From DATAWZ01 sp036266975 (GTDB lineage Bacteria; Actinomycetota; Thermoleophilia; Solirubrobacterales; Solirubrobacteraceae): 21,445 bases of DNA. The stretch is taken from assembly GCA_036266975.1 (NCBI GenBank), contig DATAWZ010000090.1, positions 1 to 21,445 on the forward strand. The letters run 5' to 3'. The notes beneath the pieces were generated by a model. The model made no database searches. It was not told where the DNA came from and saw nothing but the letters and a program-made list of their open reading frames with translations. A program made the position numbers and the translations under genes. Below, piece by piece: positions 14,774-21,445 of this stretch. Positions within the stretch are counted from its first letter, which is position 1. Each line of letters opens with the position of its first letter.

Positions 14774-15586
14774 CTAGGCGGTGCCGTGCGTGGGCTCCGA
14801 GATCAGCGCATACAGCTCCCGCGCGATCGCCGGCGAGGCCACCATGATCCCCCAGGGCAGGCCGGGCGCCTCGGGCAGCGCGCGCACCTCGACGCCCATC
14901 CGCTCGCACAGCAGCTGGCCGGCGGCGATGTCCCACAGCTTGACCGTCCGCTCGAAGTAGGCGTCGTAGCGGCCGGCGGCCGTCCAGGCGAGGTCCAGCG
15001 CGGCCGCGCCGAGGCGGCGCACGTCGCGCACCCGCGCCAGCAGCCCGGCGATCACCTGCGCCTGCGCGGCCCGAACGGTGGCGTCGTAGGCAAAGCCGGT
15101 GGCCACCATCGCCTCATCCAGTGTCCCGGGCCGCTCGGGGCGCTCGAGCGCGACGCCGTCGACCGTCGCCGGACCCTCGCGGCAGGCGGCGAACAGCTCG
15201 TCCCGCAGCGGATCGAACACGACGCCGGCGAGCGTGATGCCGCCCGCGTCCTGGACGGCGACGCTCACGCACCAGTGCGGGATGCCGAACAGGAAGTTGA
15301 TCGTCCCGTCGAGCGGGTCGACGACCCAGCGCAGGCCGCTCGTGCCGATCACGCTGTCGCCGCCCTCCTCCCCCAGCAGCCCGTCCTCGGGCCGCAGGCG
15401 GGCCAGCCGCTCGCGGATCGCCCGCTCGGAGGCGAGGTCCGCCTCGCTGACCAGGTCGGTGGGGGTCGACTTGCTCGCCACCGCGCGCGTGCGCCCGGCC
15501 AGGAAGCGCTCGTGCAGCAGGCCGCCGGCCTCGCGCGCGAGCTCCTCGGCGATCGCCCGGAGCCCCTCGGGCGCGGGGATACTCAC
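14774..15586 (-). CDS. Inositol-monophosphatase family phosphatase
   Basis: This 270-residue enzyme has all Mg2+-binding motifs of the IMPase family: the GEE motif (72-74) in LLGEEGG, DPLDGT (90-95) in WVVDPLDGTINF, and WDIAAG (218-223). SEADLASERAIRERL precedes them. It dephosphorylates a sugar or inositol phosphate, or a related metabolite such as histidinol phosphate or PAP; the family is broad and the substrate cannot be chosen from sequence alone. The GTG start at 15586 overlaps the amidase stop as GTGA, so the two are coupled. It is cytosolic. Confidence 0.9.
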   Translation of the reverse strand: MSIPAPEGLRAIAEELAREAGGLLHERFLAGRTRAVASKSTPTDLVSEADLASERAIRERLARLRPEDGLLGEEGGDSVIGTSGLRWVVDPLDGTINFLFGIPHWCVSVAVQDAGGITLAGVVFDPLRDELFAACREGPATVDGVALERPERPGTLDEAMVATGFAYDATVRAAQAQVIAGLLARVRDVRRLGAAALDLAWTAAGRYDAYFERTVKLWDIAAGQLLCERMGVEVRALPEAPGLPWGIMVASPAIARELYALISEPTHGTA

Positions 15587-16968
15587 GCCGGCGCCTCGGT
15601 CGGGCGCGCCTGGGCCCACGGCCGCTCGCGCTCGAGCTCGGCCGCGAGCGCGAGCAGCGTGGCCTCCGCGGACGGGCGCCCGACGAGCTGGATCGAGAGC
15701 GGCAGGCCGGCGGCGCTGAAGCCCGCCGGGACCGCGCACGCCGGCTGGCCGGTCATGTTCCAGGCCGGAGTGAACGGCGTCAGGCGACTCACGCCGAGCA
15801 GCGTCCACAGCGCGCCGCGCCCCTCGAATCGTCCGACCGGCGGCGGCAGTGCGGCCATCGTCGGCATCAGCAGCACGTCGTGCTCGGCCAGGCTCTGCTG
15901 CACGCGGGCGGCGATCGCCGGCTCGGCCGCCCGCATGCGCGCCAGCAGCGGCGGGGCGATCAGCGCGCCCGCCCGGGCCATCGCTCGGGTGCGGCGCTCC
16001 AGACGCTCGGGGTGGGCGATCGCGGCGGCCTCGTCGTGCACGCCGCGCACGAAGCGGGCGAGGAAGTTCGCGCTCGCCGTGCCCGGGCCGTAGTCCACGC
16101 GGGTCTCGCGGACCTCGTGCCCGAGCGCTCCGAGCAGCTCCGCGGTGGCCTGCAGCGCGCCGCGCTGCTCGGCGTCGACGGGCGCGATCAGGCCGGCCGG
16201 GACCCGCGGGGCCAGCCCGATCCGCAGCCGCGGCCCGGGCGCCGCGACGGCGTCGCCGAACTCGCGTCCGCCGCCGATCACGTCGTGAAACAGCGCGGTG
16301 TCCTGCACGCGACGGGTGAGCACGCCGATGACCGCCAGCCCGTGCCAGGTCCGCGTCCACGGGGCGACCGGGACGCGATCCCGCTGCGGCTTCAGGCCCA
16401 GCAGCCCGCACCACGCCGCCGGGATGCGGATCGACCCGCCTCCGTCGGAGCCCAGCGCGGCGCCGACCAGGCCCGCCGCGACCGCCGCCGCGCTGCCGCC
16501 CGAGGAGCCGCCGGGCGTCCGCGCCGGATCCCAGGGGTTGCGGGTGACGCCGTAGGCCGCCGACTCGGTGAACGGCCAGACCATCAGCTCGGGGACGCTC
16601 GTCTTGCCCACGATCACCGCCCCGGCGGCGCGCAGCCGCGCGACCACCTCGCTGTCCGCGCGCGCCGGCGCGCCGGCGGCGCTCGAGCCGAGCGCGGTGA
16701 GCTCCCCGGCGAGGTCCATGTCGTCCTTGACCGCGAACGGGACCCCCAGCAGCGGCGCCGAGCCCCCCGCCGCTCGGCGGGCGTCGGCGCGATCGGCCTG
16801 CGCGCGCGCCTGGTCGGCCCGCACGACGCGAAAGGCGCGCAGCCGCGGATCCAGACGCGCGATCCGGGCCAGGCAGAGCTCGACGAGCTCGCGCGAGCTC
16901 ACCTCCCCGGCCGCGATCAGCGCGGCCTGGCGGGCGATGCCGGCGAAGGCGAGCTCGGTCTCGTCCAT
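15583..16968 (-). CDS. Amidase-signature hydrolase
   Basis: The 461-residue protein begins MDETELAFAGIARQ at the ATG at 16968. The amidase-signature triad is complete: K81 in GVPFAVKDDMD, cis-Ser S155 in TPGGSSGGSA, and nucleophile S179 in SDGGGSIRIPA, exactly 24 residues after the cis-Ser. It hydrolyses an amide or ester; it lacks partners of a GatCAB transamidosome, so it is probably a stand-alone amidase. Its stop overlaps the phosphatase start. A TAGATT box ends 10 nt before the ATG, suggesting a very short leader. It is divergent from the M28-like gene across about 110 bp. The substrate is unknown. Confidence 0.92.
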   Translation of the reverse strand: MDETELAFAGIARQAALIAAGEVSSRELVELCLARIARLDPRLRAFRVVRADQARAQADRADARRAAGGSAPLLGVPFAVKDDMDLAGELTALGSSAAGAPARADSEVVARLRAAGAVIVGKTSVPELMVWPFTESAAYGVTRNPWDPARTPGGSSGGSAAAVAAGLVGAALGSDGGGSIRIPAAWCGLLGLKPQRDRVPVAPWTRTWHGLAVIGVLTRRVQDTALFHDVIGGGREFGDAVAAPGPRLRIGLAPRVPAGLIAPVDAEQRGALQATAELLGALGHEVRETRVDYGPGTASANFLARFVRGVHDEAAAIAHPERLERRTRAMARAGALIAPPLLARMRAAEPAIAARVQQSLAEHDVLLMPTMAALPPPVGRFEGRGALWTLLGVSRLTPFTPAWNMTGQPACAVPAGFSAAGLPLSIQLVGRPSAEATLLALAAELERERPWAQARPTEAPA

Positions 16969-17079
16969 GTCGAGGGCCAATCTAGAGCGCGCCGGCGGCG
17001 GGCCCGGTGACGGGCTGGTGCTCGCCGGCTCGGGGGAGGGCGACGCCCGCGCCCCCGGCGAGCCTGTAGAACGTGCCCC

Positions 17080-18303
17080 TTGACCGAGGCCGAACCCGAT
17101 CCGCTCGCCGTCGTCGCCCGCCTGGCCGACGGGTTCCCCGGGCGCCTGGCCTGCAGCGACGCCGAGCGCCGCGCCTCGCTCGCGCTCGCCGCCGAGCTGC
17201 GCGCCCGCGGGCTCTCCCCGACCACCGAGACCTGCTGGGTGCGGCCGCAGTGGGCGCTCACGGGCATGCTGCACGCGCTGCTCGCCCTCATCGGCAGCGT
17301 GCTCACGGTCAACGCCCCGGTCGCCGGGGTGTCGGTGCTCGGCGTCGCGCTCGGCTCGCTGCTCGCCGAGCCGAGCCGGCTGGTCACCCCGCTGATGCTG
17401 CTCATGCCCCGGCGCGCCACCCAGAACGTCGTCGCCGGCCACGGCGAGGGGGTGGTGCGACTGGTGCTCGTCGCCGCCGTGGACGCCGGCCGGACCGGGA
17501 TGGTCTACCGGCGCCCGTGGGCGACCGGCGAGGCGCGGCTGCGCCGCGCGCTGCGCGGCCGGCTGCCGGCGCCGTCGTTCTGGCTGGTGCTCGCGACGAC
17601 CGCCCTGCTCGGGCTCGCCGTCGCTCGCGTGACCGGGACTCACTCGCACTCGACCGTCGGCGCCCAGCTCGCGCCCACGCTCATCGCCCTGGTCGCGCTC
17701 GGCATCTACGCCGACATCGCGCTGTCGGACCCCAGCCCGGGCGCGAACGCGGACGCCAGCGCGGTCGCCGCGCTGCTCGCCACGCTGGACACGCTGCTCG
17801 CCAGCCCGCCGGCCCAGCTCGGCGTCGAGGTGATCCTCGCCGGCGCGGGCGCGCCCGGCGCCCTGGGCCTGCGCGAGGCGATCCGCCGCCGGCGCAAACG
17901 CTGGCGGCGACGCGACGTCGCCGTGCTCGCGTACGAGCCCTGCGGCGTCGGCACGCCGCGCTGGTGGACACACGACGGTCCGCTGTTCGCGCTGGCGCTG
18001 CACCCCCAGCTCACGCAGCTGGCGGCGAGCGTCGGGCCCTCACGCGGCGCCGCCCCGCATCGCGGACACGGCGACGGCGCGGCCTGGGCCGCGCGGCGGG
18101 CGCGCTGGCCGGCCCTCGCCGTCGGCTGCCTGGACGCACGGGACCGACCCGGGCCGGCGCGTCAGGCCGGCGATGTGCCGGCGAGCGTGAGCGCACGCTC
18201 GATCCGCGGCGCGGTGCTGCTCGCGCTCGGGGTCGCACGCGGCCTGGACCGCCAGCTGGCCAGTGCGCAGGACGATCACCACCGGCGCCCACGAAGCAAG
18301 TAG
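17080..18303 (+). CDS. Membrane protein with a degenerate M28-like peptidase domain
   Basis: The 407-residue product starts at a TTG (17080) with no clear ribosome site. The N terminus (ARLADGFPGRLACSDAERRASL then ELRARGLSPTTETCWVRP) resembles the start of M28-type aminopeptidases. Two pairs of hydrophobic segments follow (about 58-100 and 167-215). PSPGANADASAVAALLAT corresponds to the M28 GADDNASGVAALLE segment, with the zinc-binding Asp replaced or shifted. I see no EE catalytic pair and no convincing zinc His set, so peptidase activity is doubtful. It may be a membrane protein that has kept the fold for binding. It lies 37 bp before the DUF4389 gene. Confidence 0.6.
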   Translation: MTEAEPDPLAVVARLADGFPGRLACSDAERRASLALAAELRARGLSPTTETCWVRPQWALTGMLHALLALIGSVLTVNAPVAGVSVLGVALGSLLAEPSRLVTPLMLLMPRRATQNVVAGHGEGVVRLVLVAAVDAGRTGMVYRRPWATGEARLRRALRGRLPAPSFWLVLATTALLGLAVARVTGTHSHSTVGAQLAPTLIALVALGIYADIALSDPSPGANADASAVAALLATLDTLLASPPAQLGVEVILAGAGAPGALGLREAIRRRRKRWRRRDVAVLAYEPCGVGTPRWWTHDGPLFALALHPQLTQLAASVGPSRGAAPHRGHGDGAAWAARRARWPALAVGCLDARDRPGPARQAGDVPASVSARSIRGAVLLALGVARGLDRQLASAQDDHHRRPRSK

Positions 18304-18340
18304 GGTCCGCGCAAGGCCCCCAACCGGAGAGAGGCGAGCC

Positions 18341-18922
18341 ATGGCCGTAGCGTCGTCCGGGCCCTTGGTGCCCACCCTGATCATCCAGAACACGCCGGTG
18401 CGCAACCGGCTCACGACGCTGGTGCGGATCATCGTCGCGATCCCCTGGCTGCTCGTGGCGGCGCTGTGGGGCATCGGTGCGCTGTGCGTGGCGATCGTCG
18501 CCTGGTTCGTGCTCCTGTTCACCGGCCGCTGGCCGGCCGGCTGGTGGAACTTCGTCGCCGGCTTCGTCCGCTTCGACGCCCGGGCGACGGCCTTTCTGCT
18601 GCTCCTGGCCGACCCGCTTCCGCCCTTCGACGGCGCAGAGCACCCGGAATACCCGATCCAGCTGCAGGTCGCGCCACAGCAGAGCTACGACCGCCTGAAG
18701 GTGGGTCTGCGGATCCTGTACGTGATCCCCGCCTACCTCGTCGCGGTGGTGCTCGGCTACCTCAGCTACGTCATCGGCTTCGTGAGCTGGGTGGCGATCC
18801 TGATCACCGGCCGCCAGCCGGACGGTCTGCAGGCGGCGCTCGCGTTCTGCTTCTCCTGGTCGATGCGGCTGATGCTGCTGATGACGCTGCTCTCGGAGAC
18901 CTACGCGATCAACATCGCCTGA
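18341..18922 (+). CDS. DUF4389-type membrane protein with an internal repeat
   Basis: The ATG at 18341 follows a purine-rich GGAGAGAGG Shine-Dalgarno region. The 193-residue protein has two similar halves. Each has a TM pair followed by WFVLLFTGRWPAGWWNFV...F in the first and WVAILITGRQPDGLQAAL...FSW in the second. The TGR.P.G.....F pattern is what I know as DUF4389, and it appears twice. It is an inner-membrane protein of unknown function. It probably forms a unit with the M28-like gene 37 bp upstream. The duplicated hairpin begins 2 nt after its stop. Confidence 0.8.
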   Translation: MAVASSGPLVPTLIIQNTPVRNRLTTLVRIIVAIPWLLVAALWGIGALCVAIVAWFVLLFTGRWPAGWWNFVAGFVRFDARATAFLLLLADPLPPFDGAEHPEYPIQLQVAPQQSYDRLKVGLRILYVIPAYLVAVVLGYLSYVIGFVSWVAILITGRQPDGLQAALAFCFSWSMRLMLLMTLLSETYAINIA

Positions 18923-18924
18923 TC

Positions 18925-19028
18925 GGAAAGGAGAGGGGCCCGGCTCGCCCGCCTGAGGCGGGCTGCGCCACCCTAGTGGGAAAGGAGAGGGGCCCGGCTC
19001 GCCCGCCTGAGGCGGGCTGCGCCACCCT
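18925..19028. repeat. Tandem 50-bp repeat (period 54), each with a hairpin, between convergent genes
   Basis: Copies at 18925-18974 and 18979-19028 are identical, separated by AGTG. Each holds GCCCGCC-TGA-GGCGGGC, a perfect 7-bp stem with a 3-nt loop, inside a longer imperfect stem. There is no U tract. Position between two converging genes fits a bidirectional terminator that was duplicated; the second copy ends exactly at the stop codon of the HTH-ClpN gene. Confidence 0.85.
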
Positions 19029-19703
19029 CTAGCCGAACCGGCGCACGATGCGCTCGCGGATGTCCTCGTAGCTGGTCCCCAGATCGGCGAGCGCCCGCCC
19101 CACCGGCTCCTCGGCCGCCTGCACCAGCGAGAGCAGCATGTGCTCGGTGCCGATGTAGTTGTGCTCGAATCCGAGCGCCTCGTCGAGCGCGCCGCGCAGC
19201 GCCTGCTTGGCCACCGCGCCGAGCGGCACCCGCTCGCCGGCCGGCTCCTGCCCGCGCGGGCCGACCCCGAGCCGCTCCTCGCAGGCCGATTGGGTGACCC
19301 TCACCTCGGCGAGGACCTTGGCCGCGGCGCCGTCGGCCGCGTCGAACAGCGCGAGCAGCAGGTGCTCGGGCCCCACGCTGCGCTCGCCGCGCTCGCGGGC
19401 CTGCGTCTCGGCGTCGCGCACGACCGCACGCGCCCGGTCGGTGAAGCGATTGAAGGTGGGGGGATTAAAGGCGTAGCGCTTATGGGCCGCTTGCTTGGTC
19501 ACGCCAAGGGCAGCGCTGATTTCCGCCCACGAGCGGCGCTCCCCGCGGCACTGCTCGACGTAGTGGTCGAGCAGGGCGTCGGCGAGCTCCTGCAGATCGG
19601 AGGCGGTGCCGGACGCCTGCGTGAGCTGGACGAGCGGGTCGGCGCTGGCCGCGTCGCTGCGGACGGTGTCGATCAGCTCCTGGAGCGTCGGTGAGGGAGT
19701 CAT
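19029..19703 (-). CDS. HTH-ClpN protein: helix-turn-helix fused to a double Clp N-domain
   Basis: The 224-residue protein has an N-terminal helical region with a DNA-binding helix-turn-helix, SWAEISAALGVTKQAAHKRY (58-77). Two Clp N-terminal repeats follow: SVGPEHLLLALF (about 88-145) and YIGTEHMLLSLV (about 163-218). No AAA+ ATPase follows, so it cannot unfold proteins on its own. The Clp N-domain normally binds adaptors or damaged proteins, so a sensor-regulator that couples protein damage to transcription is a reasonable inference. The ATG at 19703 lies immediately next to a palindrome and 6 nt after the -10 box, so its mRNA is probably leaderless and self-controlled. Confidence 0.88.
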   Translation of the reverse strand: MTPSPTLQELIDTVRSDAASADPLVQLTQASGTASDLQELADALLDHYVEQCRGERRSWAEISAALGVTKQAAHKRYAFNPPTFNRFTDRARAVVRDAETQARERGERSVGPEHLLLALFDAADGAAAKVLAEVRVTQSACEERLGVGPRGQEPAGERVPLGAVAKQALRGALDEALGFEHNYIGTEHMLLSLVQAAEEPVGRALADLGTSYEDIRERIVRRFG

Positions 19704-19750
19704 TCGTCAACTGTAGGTTGACGAATGCGCGTTGTCAACTGCGAGTTGAC
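19704..19750 (-). promoter_or_regulatory. Leaderless promoter with two operator palindromes for the HTH-ClpN gene
   Basis: On the minus strand TTGACA (19738-19733) and TACAGT (19715-19710) are exactly 17 bp apart, and the ATG starts 6 nt later. TCGTCAAC-N5-GTTGACGA (19704-19724) covers the -10 and start; GTCAACT-N3-AGTTGAC (19734-19750) covers the -35. The cores match at 15 of 17 positions, with centres 28 bp apart. Self-repression is the simple reading. Confidence 0.75.
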
Positions 19751-19752
19751 GC

Positions 19753-20169
19753 TCACACCGGCGAGGTCGAGTGCACCGCCACGTCGACCACGCGGCGCTC
19801 GTGCGTGCCCAGCCCGATCACGCGCGGCGGCTCGGAGTCGAGCGCCTCCACGCGCACGTCGAAGCGCAGCTTGGTGCCTGCCCCGGATGGGGTGCGCCCG
19901 TCGAGGACCTCGCGCAGCGTCGCCGAGACCCGGCAGCGCGTCCCCTCCTGCGCCCGCGCGACGTGCCGCACGCAGACCTCGAAGCCGACCGTCGCGTGCC
20001 CCGGCGGCAGGTGCGCGTAGACCAGCCGAGCGCACGCCGCCTCCATCACGCCGATCATGCTCGGCGTGGCGAACACCGGGGCCGCCAGGGTGCCCCCCAC
20101 GTCGGTGAGCAGCCTCTGTTCGACGACGAACTCGCGGTCGCGATGAAGGCCCGGCTCGACGTTCACCAC
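19753..20169 (-). CDS. FlK-like hotdog-fold thioesterase
   Basis: The 138-residue protein fits the fluoroacetyl-CoA thioesterase (FlK) group. T35, E43 and H69 (ATPSMIGVMEAA, VRHVARA) have the same spacing as FlK T42-E50-H76 (8 and 26). The end, GLGTHERRVVDV, is also typical. It should hydrolyse a small acyl-CoA; a fluoroacetyl substrate is not implied. The GTG start at 20169, or the next at 20166, overlaps the SDR stop, so the two are coupled and may act in one acyl-CoA pathway. A 10-residue insertion-like stretch (LDGRTPSGAGTK) lies before the last strands. Confidence 0.82.
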   Translation of the reverse strand: MVNVEPGLHRDREFVVEQRLLTDVGGTLAAPVFATPSMIGVMEAACARLVYAHLPPGHATVGFEVCVRHVARAQEGTRCRVSATLREVLDGRTPSGAGTKLRFDVRVEALDSEPPRVIGLGTHERRVVDVAVHSTSPV

Positions 20170-20912
20170 ATCGACAGCCCGCCGCTGACGCCGAGCGTCT
20201 GGCCGGTGATGTAGCTGGACTCATCGCCGGCCAGGAAGGCGATCGCGGCGGCGACCTCCTCGGGCTCGCCGCTGCGGCCCATCGCGGTCGCGTTGACCAT
20301 GCCGCGTTTGAGGCGCACGCCCAGCTCGCCGAGCTGCTCGGGGGCGGCGTTCAGCAGCGGGGTCTCGATCGGGCCCGGGGCGATCGCGTTGCAGCGCACG
20401 CCAAAGCGCGCCGACTCGCGGGCGATCGTCTTGGTGAAGCCGATCACGCCCGCCTTGGCCGCCGAGTAGGTCGCCGAGCCCTGGGAGCCGACGCGGCCGG
20501 CCTCGCTGGCGACGTTGACGATCGAGCCTCGGCCTCGCTCGTGCATGCCGGGCAGGACCGCGTGGGTGACGGCCAGCACGCCACGCAGGTTCACGCCGAG
20601 CACGAAGTCCCACAGCTCCTCGTCGGTGTGCACGAAGAACGCGAACCGGTCGGTCCCCGCGTTGTTGACGAGCACGTCGATCGGGCCGACCCGCTCGGTC
20701 ACGGCGGTGACCGCGACGCGGACCGACGCGGTGTCGGCGACGTCCAGGCGCGTGGCGAAGCCGTCGAACTCGGCGGCGACCGCCCGCGCGCCGGTCTCGT
20801 CGATGTCGCCGATCGCGACCCGCGCGCCCTCGGCGGCCAGGCGCCTCGCGGTGGCCGCACCGATTCCCGAGGCCCCTCCGGTGATCAGCGCCGTGCGTCC
20901 CTCGAGCCGCAT
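20163..20912 (-). CDS. Short-chain dehydrogenase/reductase, NAD-type
   Basis: The 249-residue SDR has the Rossmann motif TGGASGIG (11-18), an acidic residue after strand 2 (GDID, D36) that favours NAD+, NNAG (83-86), N108, and catalytic S136, Y149 and K153 (YSAAK). The closing segment SYITGQTLGVSGGLSMW is typical of FabG/BadH-like members. It oxidises or reduces a hydroxyacyl-CoA or similar alcohol; pairing with a CoA thioesterase makes a beta-hydroxyacyl-CoA or 2-hydroxycyclohexanecarboxyl-CoA-like substrate plausible but unproven. The ATG at 20912 is only 27 bp from the cofD start. Confidence 0.9.
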   Translation of the reverse strand: MRLEGRTALITGGASGIGAATARRLAAEGARVAIGDIDETGARAVAAEFDGFATRLDVADTASVRVAVTAVTERVGPIDVLVNNAGTDRFAFFVHTDEELWDFVLGVNLRGVLAVTHAVLPGMHERGRGSIVNVASEAGRVGSQGSATYSAAKAGVIGFTKTIARESARFGVRCNAIAPGPIETPLLNAAPEQLGELGVRLKRGMVNATAMGRSGEPEEVAAAIAFLAGDESSYITGQTLGVSGGLSMW

Positions 20913-20927
20913 CGGCTGCGAACCCTA

Positions 20928-20939
20928 TACGTTGGAGCC
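20928..20939 (+). promoter_or_regulatory. Probable leaderless cofD promoter
   Basis: TACGTT (20928-20933, TANNNT) is followed by 6 nt and then the GTG start at 20940, the same geometry as at the HTH-ClpN gene. GGAG at 20934-20937 is too near the start to act as a Shine-Dalgarno site. On the other strand TAGGGT (20927-20922) may serve the SDR gene, so the two promoters would overlap in 27 bp. Confidence 0.4.
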
Positions 20940-21445
20940 GTGCCCGAAGGCCCCGTCGTGGTCCTCGCCGGTGGGACCGGCGGAGCGAAGCTCGCCCGCG
21001 GAATGCTCGACGTCGCCGGCGAGGATCTCGTCGTCATCGCCAACACCGGCGACGACATCGAGATCTACGGCGCCTACGTGTCCCCCGACCCCGACCTGGT
21101 CTGCTTCTGGCTGGCCGACCGCATCGACGAGCGCGGCTGGGGGCTCGAAGGCGACACCTTCACGGTGATGGACGAGCTGCGCGAGCTCGGCCGGGAGGTG
21201 TGGTTCAACCTGGGCGACCGAGACCTGGCGTGGTGCCTGGAGCGCGCCCGGCGGCTGGCCGCCGGCGAGCGCGCGACCGCGGCCCTGGCCGCGCTGGCCG
21301 GCGCGATCGGGGTCGGCGCGAAGGTGCTGCCGATGTGCGATGAGCCGGTGCGCACGTTCGTCGACGGGGTCCCGCTCCAGGAGCTCCTGATCAGGGGCGG
21401 CCGTGGCGGCGCGATCGAGACCGTCGAGATCCAGGGCATCGAGCG
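20940..21445 (+). CDS. cofD: 2-phospho-L-lactate transferase CofD/FbiA (5' part, runs off the window)
   Basis: The frame is open from a GTG at 20940 to the right edge, about 168 residues of an enzyme of roughly 310-330. It begins with VVVLAGGTGGAKLARGM, the nucleotide-binding start of CofD, followed by VIANTGDDIEIYG and CFWLADRIDERGWGLEGDTF, and FNLGDRDLAWCLERARRLAAGE. CofD/FbiA joins a phospholactate-type (or phosphoenolpyruvate-derived) group to Fo in coenzyme F420 synthesis. In actinobacteria it is usually followed by cofE/fbiB, which would lie beyond this edge. The gene lies divergent from the SDR and appears intact. Confidence 0.93.
   Translation, partial: MPEGPVVVLAGGTGGAKLARGMLDVAGEDLVVIANTGDDIEIYGAYVSPDPDLVCFWLADRIDERGWGLEGDTFTVMDELRELGREVWFNLGDRDLAWCLERARRLAAGERATAALAALAGAIGVGAKVLPMCDEPVRTFVDGVPLQELLIRGGRGGAIETVEIQGIE

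Noticed and set aside
15880..17010. Long plus-strand open frame opposite the amidase
   Set aside because: Shadow frame rich in Arg/Gly/Ala; the minus strand carries the complete Lys-Ser-Ser amidase triad.
18925..19028. CRISPR array
   Set aside because: Only two copies of 50 bp with a 4-bp spacer; no array and no cas genes. It is a tandem hairpin duplication.

Overview
The window is very GC-rich with strong G/C preference at third codon positions. It carries a cofD/fbiA gene (coenzyme F420 biosynthesis), DHA2 and ABC-2 exporters, TetR and MarR regulators, and several genes whose start codon sits 6-7 nt after a TANNNT -10 box (leaderless promoters). Together this points to an actinobacterium. 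Gene content would suit the Thermoleophilia/Solirubrobacterales, but that rank is inference.

Layout. (1) 1-4200 is an accessory zone: the 3' end of a probable transposase gene, a coupled pair of AhpD/carboxymuconolactone-decarboxylase-like genes, a broken Phd/YefM antitoxin remnant, a small secreted PKD-like protein, a frameshifted SHOCT-domain gene and a decayed BNR/Asp-box gene. (2) 4205-7012 is an intact operon with a double-palindrome operator: MarR regulator, 14-TM DHA2 exporter and an isochorismatase-fold protein lacking the usual catalytic Cys. (3) 7030-9906 holds a small conserved hypothetical, an ABC-2 permease/ATPase pair, and a divergent TetR gene with a clear palindrome in front of it. 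(4) 10250-13187 is a decayed island: a large P-loop (STAND-like) NTPase in at least three frames, the C-terminal part of an MbcA/Xre antitoxin fused head-to-head to it, a frameshifted RES toxin, an unassigned open frame, and a 3' half of a tRNA-Pro gene that looks like an attachment-site scar. 13188-13969 has no recognisable gene. (5) 13970-21445 is an intact backbone: two tRNA-Leu genes, a small membrane protein, IMPase-family phosphatase and amidase, a membrane M28-like protein, a DUF4389 protein, a tandemly duplicated hairpin, an HTH-ClpN protein with a strong operator-covered leaderless promoter, an FlK-like thioesterase coupled to an SDR, and the start of cofD.

How the parts work together. 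At least seven disabling single-base frameshifts lie in zones 1 and 4. I find none in the roughly 13 kb of core-type genes in zones 2, 3 and 5. That contrast suggests real decay of acquired DNA, although every lesion fits loss of one base, most in a short homopolymer, so sequencing error must be excluded. The intact regulatory units (MarR-exporter-hydrolase, TetR facing an ABC exporter, HTH-ClpN) each carry visible operators at their own promoters, which suggests autoregulation. I see no CRISPR array and no clearly novel complete system. The most interesting signals are the island remnant with its tRNA scar and the operator/leaderless-promoter architecture.
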